NCBI RefSeq assembly: GCF_002003465.1
Contig: NZ_BDDQ01000006.1
Coordinates: forward strand, 1-64,000
Length of the DNA stretch: 64,000 bases
Direction: 5' to 3'
Source of the DNA: Caenibacillus caldisaponilyticus
GTDB lineage: Bacteria; Bacillota; Bacilli; Bacillales; Sporolactobacillaceae
Shown: positions 34,129 through 43,466 of the stretch, piece by piece
How positions within the stretch are numbered: position 1 is the first letter of the stretch
Layout of the letters: each line of letters opens with the position of its first letter
Position numbers and translations under genes: made by a program
The notes under the pieces: model-generated
Told to the model about the DNA's origin: nothing
What the model saw: the letters and a program-made list of their open reading frames with translations, nothing else
Databases searched by the model: none

Positions 34129-35337
34129 GTGACCGATTGGAAACAACTTGATGAAACCTATCTCATGCCGACGTATGCGCACATAAAATTGCCGATCGCG
34201 ATTGATAAGGGCGAGGGCAACTATTTGTATGATGTGGACGGCAAAAAATATCTCGATCTTTTTACCGGATTGGCGGTGAACATCCTCGGGCATTCCCACC
34301 CGAAAATCGTGGCCGCGCTGAAAGACCAAGGCGAACGGTTTTTGCACATTTCAAACGTCTATTTGAATGTGCCGGCGATCCGGCTCGCCCGGCGCTTGTC
34401 CGCACTGACCCTTAAAGGCAAAGTGTTTTTTGCGAATTCCGGCGCCGAAGCGACCGAAGCGGCGATCAAGTTGCTTCATAAATATCGCAAAAAAGTCGCG
34501 CCCGACCGCCGCGGGGTGATCGTGTTGAAAAACGGGTTTCACGGGCGGACGCTCGGCGCTTTGAAATTGACCCGCCAGCCCGGCGTTTATCAAGATTTCC
34601 CCGTGGCTGCCGTCGACGTGTTGGAAGTCGAACCGGGCAACCTCGAGGAATTGGATGCCGCCCTGGCGGAAAGACCGCTCGCCGTCTTGTTGGAACCGGT
34701 GCTCGGTTCGGGGGGCGTCATCCCCTTAAGCGATGACTATTTAAGGGAAGTTGAAAAACGCGCGCGCGCGGCGGGGGCCTTGGTTTGTATCGATGAAATA
34801 CAGACGGGGATGGGCCGGACCGGTAAGCTTTTTGCTTATCAACATGCCGGCATCGAGCCGGATGTCATATTGTTCGCCAAAGGCATCGGCGGCGGGTTGC
34901 CCCTCGGCGGCATCGTCGCCAGACCGGAATGGTCGGACCTGTTCGGCCCGGGCGACCACGGAACGACGTTCGCGCCGTCGCCCGTCGCTTGCGCGCTCGG
35001 CAACGCGGTCCTCGATGTCTTGCTTGAAGACGGCTTGCTGGACGAAGCGGCGGAGACGATGAAGTATTTTTGGGAAAAACTCCGGCAACTGAAAGCGGAT
35101 TGTCCGGCGATCGGCGAGATTCGCGGCCGGGGCTACATGGTCGGGATCACGACGTCCTTTGATGCCGACCGCGTCCGCCGGTTGCGCCTCGATCTTTTGC
35201 GGGACGGATTTCTCATCGATGTCACGCAAAAAACGATCATCCGCCTCTTGCCGCCTTTGACTTTGGGAAAAGCCGATATTGACCGGTTCATCGAGGCGCT
35301 GTCCGCGCGGTTGAACCAAATGAGTAAAGAGGGATGA
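34129..35337 (+). CDS. class III PLP-dependent aminotransferase (acetylornithine type)
   Basis: 402 residues. The family features are FANSGAEATEAAIKL, the GFHGRT loop, IDEIQTGMGRTGKLF with the PLP aspartate equivalent, and the Schiff-base Lys in FAKGIGGGLPLG. Fold type and motifs are those of acetylornithine/ornithine aminotransferases, yet the gene lies between dapH and dapL. It may therefore perform the N-acetyl-diaminopimelate transamination normally done by PatA (class I) in B. subtilis; this is inference. GTG 34129 is chosen since GGGAG directly abuts ATG 34120. Confidence 0.85.
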   Translation: MTDWKQLDETYLMPTYAHIKLPIAIDKGEGNYLYDVDGKKYLDLFTGLAVNILGHSHPKIVAALKDQGERFLHISNVYLNVPAIRLARRLSALTLKGKVFFANSGAEATEAAIKLLHKYRKKVAPDRRGVIVLKNGFHGRTLGALKLTRQPGVYQDFPVAAVDVLEVEPGNLEELDAALAERPLAVLLEPVLGSGGVIPLSDDYLREVEKRARAAGALVCIDEIQTGMGRTGKLFAYQHAGIEPDVILFAKGIGGGLPLGGIVARPEWSDLFGPGDHGTTFAPSPVACALGNAVLDVLLEDGLLDEAAETMKYFWEKLRQLKADCPAIGEIRGRGYMVGITTSFDADRVRRLRLDLLRDGFLIDVTQKTIIRLLPPLTLGKADIDRFIEALSARLNQMSKEG

Positions 35338-35342
35338 TCGCC

Positions 35343-36469
35343 TTGGCCATCGATTTAATCGCGACGCGCCGCGCTTTCCATAAGATTCCGGAACCCGGTT
35401 CCAAGAGGTCAAAACGCAGGCGCTCATTCTCGATACGTTGAAGCGCATGCCCCATCAAGAGCGGATGGCGATCCGGACATGGCGGACCGGCGTCATCGTC
35501 CGGATCACAGGGACGAATCCGCGGCGGACGATCGGTTATCGCGCCGATATCGACGGTTTGCCGATCTCGGAGGAAACCGGATATCCGTTCCGCTCGGAGC
35601 ACGAAGGCTACATGCACGCGTGCGGCCATGATTTTCACATGACGATCGCCCTCGGCGCGATCGAGCGATGGTTGACCGAGCCGCCCCAAGATGACGTCGT
35701 CGTTCTTTTTCAACCGGCTGAGGAAGGGCCGGGCGGGGCGGTCCCGATGATGGCGAGTTCCGTGTTTCAAGAGTGGAAACCGGATAAAATCTTTGCGCTC
35801 CACATCGCGCCGGAGTATCCGACGGGCGTCGTCGCGGTGCGGGAAGGGCTGCTTTTCGCCAACACTTCGGAGCTCTTCATCGATTTCCGCGGCAAGGGCG
35901 GACACGCCGCTTATCCGCACACGGCCAATGACATGGTCGTGGCGGCGAGCCATTTCGTGACCGCCTTGCAATCCATCGTTTCGCGCCGCGTCGATCCGCT
36001 GGATGCTGCCGTCGTTACCATCGGAAAAATCAGCGGCGGGACGAAGCAAAACATCATTGCCGAAACCGCGCGTTTAGAAGGGACGATCCGTGCGCTCAAA
36101 CCGGAAACGATGGCGGGGATCAAGCGGGAGATCGAAGCCTTCGCCGAAGGATTTTCGACCGCTTTCGGTTGCGACATTTCCATTGATTACGGTTCGAATT
36201 ATTATCAGGTGTACAATGAACCGGAGGAAACGAAACGGTTCATCGAATATTGCCGGCAAGCCGGCCGTCCGGTCGTGGAATGTGAAGCCGCGATGACCGG
36301 CGAAGATTTCGGCTATTTTTTGAAACAGATCCCCGGGTTCATGTTTTGGCTCGGCGTCGACTCGGAGGCCGGACTCCATCATCCGAAGCTCATGCCTGAT
36401 GAACGTGCGCTCGCCGCGGGAGTCGAGATCGTCGCGGGCTATATATATGAAGTCGGAAGGACCCGATGA
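35343..36469 (+). pseudogene. dapL: N-acetyl-diaminopimelate deacetylase, frameshifted
   Basis: M20-type deacetylase. The first 18 codons from TTG 35343 encode [17 protein letters not shown], then the frame breaks. The continuation ([16 protein letters not shown]) is in the next frame and runs to 36469 with intact motifs [10 protein letters not shown] and PAEEGPGG. The break is at about 35398-35402, where GGTTCC replaces an expected GGTTTCC: one missing T in a short T-run. The step is needed for cell-wall diaminopimelate, so a sequencing or assembly error is at least as likely as true loss. It is coupled to the aminotransferase stop. Confidence 0.88.
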
Positions 36470-36721
36470 GCGCCCCAAAGGCCCGTCGCGTTGATCGGAC
36501 CGTGCGGTAAGCGCAGAGCCTGCCGCATGGATTCCATGGCGATGGGCGGTGTGAGAGCGGTCGTCCCAAGGAGATGCAGCGCCGCCATGATAGGAGCCGC
36601 CCTTAATGATGTGATTTTTCCGGAGCATATCTTTCGGCGCGGGTGGAAAACTAACAATGAGCCCCGCACGGGCGAAAGGTGTCGGCTCGGCAAGTCACAT
36701 TTATTTTTGGGAGGACATATC

Positions 36722-36967
36722 ATGGCAAAAATCGCTGTTGAAGAATCCTTGAGCGCGGTGCGCGCGGCGCTTGAGGAAAGAGGTTATGACGTCGTTACGC
36801 TTCGGTCGGAAAAAGACGCCGAGGGGTGCTTGGGCTGCGTCGTGACGGGCCAAGACGCCAACGTGTTGGGCGTTCAAGATGCGGTGATCGCCGGCCCGGT
36901 CATTGACGCCCGCGGCCTGAGCGCGGATGACGTCGTCAGGGAACTCGAGGAACGCATCAAGCATTAA
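36722..36967 (+). CDS. ykuS: UPF0180 family protein YkuS
   Basis: 81 residues. It has the family pattern of an N-terminal amphipathic helix (LSAVRAALEERGYDVVTL), a central CLGCVVTGQDANVLGVQD and a C-terminal acidic helix. Function unknown. It lies after dapL and before the YkuU peroxiredoxin, as in B. subtilis. ATG 36722 follows GGGAGGA. Confidence 0.88.
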   Translation: MAKIAVEESLSAVRAALEERGYDVVTLRSEKDAEGCLGCVVTGQDANVLGVQDAVIAGPVIDARGLSADDVVRELEERIKH

Positions 36968-36977
36968 AGGTTGCGTG

Positions 36978-37020
36978 AAAAAAGGCAGCTTCGGGCTGCT
37001 TTGGCCTATATTATTTTTTT
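36978..37020 (+). terminator. weak terminator after ykuS
   Basis: GGCAGC-TTCG-GGCTGC hairpin followed by a T-rich stretch ending in seven T. Confidence 0.45.
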
Positions 37021-37253
37021 ATCTTCCATTATGTACGGTTTGGCTTGCGTGCGGGTGGCGTCAGCGTTCACCCGGCGCGGGCGCGCGCAAAAGACCGCCC
37101 CGGATGGGCGGCTTGCGCGGTTTGCCTAGTATTCAAAAAGAACCCGCGGATTCTTTGCGAGATCAATATGCTGCGGGATAGGATTTTAAAATCCGATCTT
37201 CGTCAATAATGAAAAACGATTGCTAGAACAGTGAGATCAGGAGGAATGGAGAA

Positions 37254-37796
37254 ATGCCGGAACGCATGGTAGGAACACAAGCGCCGCGCTTTGAAATGGA
37301 TGCGGTGATGCCAAATAAAGAATTCGGAAAGGTCAGCCTTGAGGAGAACATGCGGCGCGGGAAGTGGACGGTGCTGTTCTTCTATCCGATGGACTTTACT
37401 TTCGTCTGCCCGACGGAAATCACGGCGATGAGCGACCGGTATGAAGAGTTTGTTGATCTTGACGCCGAAGTCATCGGGGTTTCAACGGATACGATTCATA
37501 CCCATCTCGCCTGGATCAAAACGCCGCGCGAAGAAAATGGGCTTGGCGATGTAAAATATCCGCTGGCCGCCGATACCAACCACGAAGTCTCGAAAAAGTA
37601 CGGCGTGCTCATCGAAGAAGAAGGCGTCGCGCTCCGCGGTTTGTTCATCATCGATCCCGAAGGTGAACTGAAATATCAAGTCGTGCATCACAACAACATC
37701 GGCCGCGATGTCGATGAAGTTTTGCGCGTGCTTCAGGCGCTGCAAACCGGCGCCTTGTGCCCCGCCAACTGGCGGCCGGGACAAAAAACGCTGTAA
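37254..37796 (+). CDS. ykuU: 2-Cys peroxiredoxin
   Basis: 180 residues. Peroxidatic Cys52 lies in DFTFVCPTE and resolving Cys169 in GALCPANW, so it is a typical 2-Cys AhpC/Prx1 enzyme that reduces peroxides with a thioredoxin-type donor. Length and context (after ykuS) match YkuU. AGGAGG lies upstream of ATG 37254. A perfect 14-bp palindrome GGATTTTAAAATCC at 37181-37194 upstream is a possible regulator site; no PerR box is recognised. Confidence 0.93.
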   Translation: MPERMVGTQAPRFEMDAVMPNKEFGKVSLEENMRRGKWTVLFFYPMDFTFVCPTEITAMSDRYEEFVDLDAEVIGVSTDTIHTHLAWIKTPREENGLGDVKYPLAADTNHEVSKKYGVLIEEEGVALRGLFIIDPEGELKYQVVHHNNIGRDVDEVLRVLQALQTGALCPANWRPGQKTL

Positions 37797-37858
37797 GTTT
37801 GAGCGTTTGAAACATCTCGTCGCCGTTGCGGCGGCGGATTCCGACGTTTTTGGAAAAG

Positions 37859-37907
37859 CCGTCTCAAAAGTCCCGTTTCAGGGCTTTTGGGACGGCCATA
37901 TTTTTTT
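37859..37907 (+). terminator. terminator of ykuU
   Basis: CCGTCTCAAAAGTCCC and GGGCTTTTGGGACGG form a long stem with one wobble, followed by a T-run. Confidence 0.8.
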
Positions 37908-37914
37908 CGGAGGT

Positions 37915-38106
37915 CTATTGAGATAAATTTAAAGATCCTTTATGCCGCTTATCTTTCGCAATTTTTTTGAAACGATTGGCGCGTTTGATCAACCTGCCGG
38001 CAATGCCCATCGGAACGCGTGCCACCGCTTTTTCTGTATGGCACTCTCCTAAATATTTTTTCGCAGAGTCTAATAAAAAACGCTTGATTTTCAGAAGCCG
38101 CTTCAC
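37915..38106 (-). CDS. small basic hypothetical protein
   Basis: 63 residues from GTG 38106, with AAGGAT four bases upstream. The product is very basic (Lys/Arg-rich helices such as KRLLKIKRFLLDSAKKYLG and RLIKRANRFKKIAKDKR). No family recognised. It follows the broken hydrolase gene by about 20 bp and may be cotranscribed with it. The DNA is more AT-rich than the neighbours, and it may not be a real gene. Confidence 0.4.
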   Translation of the reverse strand: MKRLLKIKRFLLDSAKKYLGECHTEKAVARVPMGIAGRLIKRANRFKKIAKDKRHKGSLNLSQ

Positions 38107-38126
38107 AATGATCCTTAAAACTTTTT

Positions 38127-38945
38127 TTAAAACCGTTCCACCCGGTCCAGCCATTCATTGATCAACGCATGAAACAATTGCGGTTGTTCGATCTGCAGAT
38201 TATGGCCGGCCAGATCGAGAACCGCGAACGTCGCGCGCGGGAATCGCTCCAAGATGCCATAGGCATCTCTATAGCCGACGGATGCGTCCTGTCTGCCGAG
38301 CAAAAAGACGCTTGGACGGTCAAATTCATGGCCATCCAATTCGAATGTGAACCCTTAATGTTGTTTGATTTTTTCAAGGAAGCGTTGGTCGGCGATGCGG
38401 CACCCCGATAAAATTTCTTCCCGATATCTGTTCCAGGTGGATTCATTCAACACGACACCCATCGAGGCGAAATCTTCGGCTTCTTCCTCAGACAAAGAGG
38501 ATAAAAAGGCGTCATCTTTTTGCAAGATCGTATGATGAGGAACCGTTCGGTCTTCAAAGCGGGGAATGATCATCGGACATATAAAGGCGGCGCCTGAGAC
38601 TTGTGCTCGGCGTTTGGCAATGATCCCTCTCGCCAAATAACCGCCATAAGATTCCCCGGCAATCAAGAAAGACGCTTGAGGCAGAGTCTTATCTATAAAA
38701 GCCAAAACCGCCTCCAACATGTCATCCGTCGTATCGATCCTCTCATAGTTCTTGCTTTGCCCCATGCCGGGAAGATCGATGTATATGCGTTTGTAACCTT
38801 CCCTTTCCTTGAAAATGGGCTCCATGCAACCGCTCATTAATCGATGGTCCGGGGAAAAACCGTGGATCATGAGGATCGGTTGTCCTTCTCCATAATCTTC
38901 GTAATAGATTTCGGCGGTGTTCACATGGCAATACGGCACAGGCAT
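38127..38945 (-). pseudogene. alpha/beta hydrolase interrupted by an in-frame stop
   Basis: A 272-codon hydrolase with HGFSPDHR (oxyanion region), GESYGG (nucleophile Ser) near 95-100 and a late DLAGHNLQIEQP carrying the catalytic His. At 38355-38357 a TAA stands in the same frame, between EKIKQH and GFTFEL, where a sense codon such as TAT/TAC (Tyr) would be expected. One substitution would restore the frame. Translation would give a 196-residue product lacking the catalytic His. ATG 38945 has a GAGGAGGAT-type ribosome binding site. Confidence 0.85.
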
Positions 38946-39327
38946 CCTCCTCGTCCTTTTTGCTTAACTATATACGAAAGCATGTTCGGTGTAAAGAAAA
39001 ATCCTGATGGCATGAAGGGATCTTTTCGATAAGGGAAACCTCCCGTCCGGCATTCTCCGTTTGCCCCCAGTCTCATTCAATACTTATAGGAACGCTTCAC
39101 GCCCGTTTTCAGCGTTCGTTTGGGCGAAGGAGAATGATCAAGTCAAAACGCGCGCAATTTTAAGCAATTCGTTAAAAAAATTACATTTTGACCGATAAAT
39201 AATGATGAATCACTTTATATATCGGATAATTGTCTGATTTCATTCATTTGATGTATGGTTAATTATTTCGAAATCCGTTATATTAGGGGATGTTACAATT
39301 CGAGCGACAGAAATGGGTGGTGACAAC
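38946..39327. other. AT-rich intergenic region
   Basis: No gene visible. TTATATTA at about 39274-39281 could be the -10 of the yknUV operon. The strong AT bias contrasts with the flanking genes. Confidence 0.45.
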
Positions 39328-41085
39328 ATGGACACTTTTAAGCGTTTGAAAATGTTTTATTGGCCGCACAAACGGTATTTGTTCGGTTCTTTATTTTTTT
39401 TATTGTTCGTGACGGGCATCACCGTCGTTTATCCCGTCATTTTGCAGCAGACGATTGATAAAGTCATCGTCGATCGGAATTTCGGCTACGCCTCGGTGTT
39501 GGCCATCGGCTTCATCGTTCTCATGGCGATCAAGGGGATCGCGGTTTTTTTCCAACAATATCTCGGAAGCCTATTCGGCGTCCGAACCGTTTATGAACTG
39601 AGAAAAGCGCTGTATCGGAAACTGCAATATTTACCGTTCCGCTATTACGATAACGCCCGTACCGGCGATTTGATGTCGCGGTTGACCGCCGACGTCGAAG
39701 GCTTCCGCTTTTTTTTGTCCCAAGGATTTTCACAACTCTTTAACTTTTTTTTAATCATTACGTTCAGTTTGATCATCATGTTTTCTTATTCGGCAGTGCT
39801 GGCGGTCGTCACGTTGTTAATGACGCCGCCGCTCGCGGTGACCGTCTACAAATTTGATAAAAAGGTGCATCCGGCCTTCCGCAGCATTCGCCGCTCCATG
39901 GGCCGGCTGAACACGCGCGTCCAGGAAAACATCAGCGGCATGAGCACGGTCAAAGCGTTGGCGCAGGAAAACGAAGAGATCGACCGCTTTGCCGAATACA
40001 ATACGGATTATAAAAATAAAGAAATTTATACGGCGATGATCTGGGCAAAGTATTTCCCGTTCATGGAGCTGATCGGCAACGTTTGCGTCGTCGTTCTCCT
40101 CGCCCTCGGCGGCACGTTGGTCATTAAAGGACAAATGCGGCCCGGCGAGCTCGTCGCCTTTTTTAGCTTGGTATGGTACATCATGGGCCCGCTCATGGAT
40201 TTAGGGTTCATCATCAACCAGTTTTCCCAGGCGAAAGCCTCGGGCGAACGGCTCTTGCAAATCCTCGATGAACCGAGCGAAATCCATTCGCCGGAGCGGC
40301 CGCTCGAAAAAGACCGGATCGCCGGGCATGTCGAATTTCGCAACGTCTCGCTCCGTTATCCGAACGAGACGGCTTTTGCCTTGAAAGACGTCAGCTTTAC
40401 GGCAAAACCCGGGCAAGTCATCGGCGTCATGGGCGCGACGGGCGCGGGCAAATCGAGCATCACCCACTTGATCGCGCGGTTTTATGATGCCACCTCGGGG
40501 GAAGTGCTGATCGACGGCGAACCCGTTCAGAAGTATTCGCTGAAAACGCTGCGGAAGAACATCGGGTTCGTCTTGCAGGAGACGTTCCTCTTTTCATCGA
40601 GCATCCGGGACAACATCGCCTACGGAAATCCTGATGCGACGGAGGAAGAAATCATCGAAGCGGCCAAGCGCGCCCAAGCGCACGAATTCATTTCGGAGCT
40701 GCCCGACGGTTATGATACGATCCTCGGCGAGCGCGGCCTCGGCTTATCCGGCGGCCAAAAGCAGCGGATCGCCATCGCCCGGGCGCTCTTGATCAACCCG
40801 AGCATCTTAATCCTCGATGATGCGACGAGCGCCGTCGACATGCAGACCGAAGCCAAGATTCAAAAGGCGTTCCGCGAATTGATGAAGGGACGGACGACGT
40901 TCATCATCGCCCACCGCATTTCATCGGTGCAGCACGCCGACGAAATCCTCGTTCTGGAAAACGGCCGCATCGCCGAACGCGGGACGCACGAGGCGCTCAT
41001 TCAAAAAAGCGACGGGTTGTACCGCCGCATTTACGACATTCAGTACAAAGATCGCGATGCGTTTAAACTGTATCAAAATGCGTGA
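39328..41085 (+). CDS. yknU: ABC exporter half-transporter (YknU-like), degenerate-site subunit
   Basis: 585 residues: six membrane helices (about 1-310) and a C-terminal ATPase with Walker A GATGAGKSS, signature LSGGQKQR and Walker B ILILDDATSAVD. The usual catalytic Glu after Walker B is Asp, the mark of the non-hydrolysing site in heterodimeric exporters. It pairs with the next gene, which has the complementary features. ATG 39328 is preferred over 39313 owing to GGTGGTGA. The gene name rests on position near ykuU; BmrCD (YheIH) is the alternative relative. Confidence 0.88.
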   Translation: MDTFKRLKMFYWPHKRYLFGSLFFLLFVTGITVVYPVILQQTIDKVIVDRNFGYASVLAIGFIVLMAIKGIAVFFQQYLGSLFGVRTVYELRKALYRKLQYLPFRYYDNARTGDLMSRLTADVEGFRFFLSQGFSQLFNFFLIITFSLIIMFSYSAVLAVVTLLMTPPLAVTVYKFDKKVHPAFRSIRRSMGRLNTRVQENISGMSTVKALAQENEEIDRFAEYNTDYKNKEIYTAMIWAKYFPFMELIGNVCVVVLLALGGTLVIKGQMRPGELVAFFSLVWYIMGPLMDLGFIINQFSQAKASGERLLQILDEPSEIHSPERPLEKDRIAGHVEFRNVSLRYPNETAFALKDVSFTAKPGQVIGVMGATGAGKSSITHLIARFYDATSGEVLIDGEPVQKYSLKTLRKNIGFVLQETFLFSSSIRDNIAYGNPDATEEEIIEAAKRAQAHEFISELPDGYDTILGERGLGLSGGQKQRIAIARALLINPSILILDDATSAVDMQTEAKIQKAFRELMKGRTTFIIAHRISSVQHADEILVLENGRIAERGTHEALIQKSDGLYRRIYDIQYKDRDAFKLYQNA

Positions 41086-41102
41086 CAGGGGGAGGGGCCT
41101 AT

Positions 41103-42932
41103 ATGGAGTTGGAGAAACCGGAGTCGAAATCGCTGGAGAATCGGGAGCGGTTTTATTACACCAGCGATCGCATCATCGAAAAACCGTTCAACTGGGCGCA
41201 ATTGATGCGGCTTTTGACCTACCTGAAGCCCTATGCGACGACGCTCTTGGTCGGCGCGATCATCGCGCTTCTCATCAACACGGCGCTTCGGCTTTTCGTC
41301 CCGATCCTCATCGGGGTGTTCGCCTTTGACAAAGTGATCAAAAACGGCGACTTGCACGGGCTCTATTTGTTGGTCGGGGCGATCGCGGCGTGCTATTTCG
41401 CTTCATACGTGTGCAACTTTTTCCGGATCAATTTGACGAACCGGCTCGGTCAATATGTCATCTATGATTTGCGGAAAACGCTGTTCAACCACGTTCAATT
41501 TTTGTCGCACCGCTTTTTCAATTCGCGCTCGGCCGGATCGATTCTCGTGCGCATCATCAACGACGTCAACAGTTTGCAAGATTTGTTTACCAGCGGCGTC
41601 ATCAATACGATGACCGACCTGTTGATGCTCGGGGGCATTATCGTCATCTTATTTTCTTTGAGCTGGAAATTGGCGATCGCGGTCATGCTCATCATCCCGG
41701 CCATGTTTTTCTTATCGACGAAGTTTCGCCGCACGATCCGACGCGCCTGGCAAGTGGTGCGCGCGAAGCAGTCGAAATTGAATTCCCATTTGAACGAAAG
41801 TTTGCAAGGCATTCGCGTGACGCAATCTTTTACGCAGGAAATCAACAACCGCGCGTTCTTTGACGGCGTCAACTACGAAGCTTTTGAGAGCATGCGGATC
41901 GCCAACAAAAAGAACGCCGCTTTCCGGCCGTTTGTGGAGATGTCCAACGCCATCGGTTCGGCCATCTTGATCTGGTTCGGTTCTTATTTGATTTTGCACG
42001 CGGATCTGTCGACGGGCGTTTTCGTTTCCTTCGCCTTTTATCTCGGGATGTTCTGGGATCCGATCTCGCGGCTCGGGCAGACGTACAACCAATTGCTCGT
42101 GGCGATGGCTTCGTCGGAACGGATTTTTGAATTTCTCGACGAAAGGCCGAATGTCGTCGACGTGGAACGGCCGGTGAGCATGGAGCACATCAAGGGGACC
42201 ATCGATTTCGAAGACGTCCGTTTTACCTATGATGATAAGCGCGAAGCTTTAAAAGGCATCAATCTCCACATCGCAGCGGGTGAGACGGTCGCTCTCGTCG
42301 GCCACACCGGTTCAGGCAAATCGACGATCGCCAATTTGATCGCCCGGTTTTACGACCCGACATCCGGCGCGGTGAAGTTCGACGGCATCGATATTCGCCG
42401 CATCAAACTCAGCGAATTGCGGGCGAACGTTTCCACCGTCATCCAGGAAACCTTCATCTTTTCGGGAACGATCATGGAAAACATCCGGTTCGGGCGGCCC
42501 GATGCGACCGAAGAGGAAGTGATCGCCGCCGCCCGGGCGGTCGGCGCACATGCTTTTATTGAACGGCTCGCGAACGGTTACCAAACCGAAGTGGAAGAAC
42601 GGGGCAACGCGCTGTCCGTCGGGGAGCGGCAATTGCTCTCCTTTGCGCGGGCGCTGCTGGCGAATCCGAAGATTTTGATTCTTGATGAAGCGACGTCAAG
42701 CATCGATACCGAAGCCGAGTTGAAAATTCAAGAGGCGATGAAGAAGCTGCTTGAAGGACGGACGTCGATCGTCATCGCCCATCGGCTGTCCACGATTCGC
42801 GATGCGGACAAAATCGTCGTTTTGGAAAACGGGGAAATTCTTGAGCAAGGCACGCACGATGAGCTGATGAGAAGACGCGGCAAATATTATCAACTCGTCC
42901 TCAGCCAATTCAACGCGCTTGAAGCGGTGTGA
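41103..42932 (+). CDS. yknV: ABC exporter half-transporter (YknV-like), catalytic subunit
   Basis: 609 residues: an N-terminal cytoplasmic extension, six helices, then an ATPase with Walker A GHTGSGKST, altered signature LSVGERQL and intact Walker B ILILDEATSSID. The altered signature would face the Asp-containing site of the partner, so the dimer has one canonical and one degenerate site. Likely exports hydrophobic drugs or peptides. GGGGGAGG precedes ATG 41103. Confidence 0.88.
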   Translation: MELEKPESKSLENRERFYYTSDRIIEKPFNWAQLMRLLTYLKPYATTLLVGAIIALLINTALRLFVPILIGVFAFDKVIKNGDLHGLYLLVGAIAACYFASYVCNFFRINLTNRLGQYVIYDLRKTLFNHVQFLSHRFFNSRSAGSILVRIINDVNSLQDLFTSGVINTMTDLLMLGGIIVILFSLSWKLAIAVMLIIPAMFFLSTKFRRTIRRAWQVVRAKQSKLNSHLNESLQGIRVTQSFTQEINNRAFFDGVNYEAFESMRIANKKNAAFRPFVEMSNAIGSAILIWFGSYLILHADLSTGVFVSFAFYLGMFWDPISRLGQTYNQLLVAMASSERIFEFLDERPNVVDVERPVSMEHIKGTIDFEDVRFTYDDKREALKGINLHIAAGETVALVGHTGSGKSTIANLIARFYDPTSGAVKFDGIDIRRIKLSELRANVSTVIQETFIFSGTIMENIRFGRPDATEEEVIAAARAVGAHAFIERLANGYQTEVEERGNALSVGERQLLSFARALLANPKILILDEATSSIDTEAELKIQEAMKKLLEGRTSIVIAHRLSTIRDADKIVVLENGEILEQGTHDELMRRRGKYYQLVLSQFNALEAV

Positions 42933-42941
42933 GGGCCGGTG

Positions 42942-42975
42942 CCCGGGTTTTCATGAAACCCGGGTTGCTCGTTTT
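42942..42975 (+). terminator. terminator of yknUV
   Basis: CCCGGGTTT-TCATG-AAACCCGGG followed by a moderately T-rich tail. Confidence 0.75.
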
Positions 42976-43109
42976 CCGGGATCGGTTTCGGGCCGCGCTT
43001 CAACCAAAACAAGGCTTCGGAATGGCTAAAATGACGAAAAAGCGGCGTCCCGTTGCCCGTTCGCATCGGTCGGTGAAGGCCAGCGGCGGCGCGGCTTTTT
43101 TCTTTTATA

Positions 43110-43138
43110 TTGACGCTTGGAAAACGGAGATTTATGAT
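43110..43138 (+). promoter_or_regulatory. sigma-A promoter of the cobalamin operon
   Basis: -35 TTGACG (43110-43115), 17-bp spacer, -10 TATGAT (43133-43138), placing the start about 20 bp before the riboswitch P1 stem. Confidence 0.82.
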
Positions 43139-43165
43139 GAGGTTGGAGTCAATTGCATACGTGAA

Positions 43166-43333
43166 TCAAAACGGGTTGGCGTCGACGCACGTCGCGCCAT
43201 GAAAAGGGAAGTCCGGTGAAAATCCGGCGCGGTCCCGCCACTGTGAATGGGAGCCGCCTGCACGATGCCACTGTCTTCGGACGGGAAGGCGCAGGGGGCG
43301 ATGATCATGAGCCAGGAGACCTGCCCGTTTTGA
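43166..43333 (+). ncRNA. cobalamin (adenosylcobalamin-type) riboswitch
   Basis: The conserved core is plainly visible: GGGAA-GTCCGGTGAAAATCCGG, then CGGTCCCGCCACTGTGAA, and the 3' B12 box AGCCAGGAGACCTGCC. The P1 stem is TCAAAACGGG (43166-43175) with CCCGTTTTGA (43324-43333). A terminator hairpin at 43404-43431 gives transcriptional control. It lies 134 bp before the transcobalamin-like gene, so the whole downstream operon should be shut off when intracellular B12 is high. Confidence 0.97.
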
Positions 43334-43403
43334 AACACCGAAGGACCTACGAGGATAGGGAGGTGTGTCCAAAGGCTTTTTACGGCCGTCAAGGCTCGTT
43401 TTG

Positions 43404-43432
43404 GCATCTCCTTCGGGAGATGTTTTTCTTTT
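43404..43432 (+). terminator. riboswitch-controlled terminator
   Basis: CATCTCC-TTCG-GGAGATG then TTTTTCTTTT, between the riboswitch and the first gene. It is the expected expression platform. Confidence 0.9.
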
Positions 43433-43466
43433 AATTCCGACTATATTTAATAGCGAGGTGACACGC

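Noticed and set aside
37181-37194. GGATTTTAAAATCC palindrome as a PerR box of ykuU
   Set aside because: It does not match the PerR/Fur-type consensus closely enough; mentioned only as a possible site.
42929-43219. Plus-strand frame running into the cobalamin riboswitch
   Set aside because: It lies after a terminator, has no ribosome binding site and overlaps the riboswitch aptamer.
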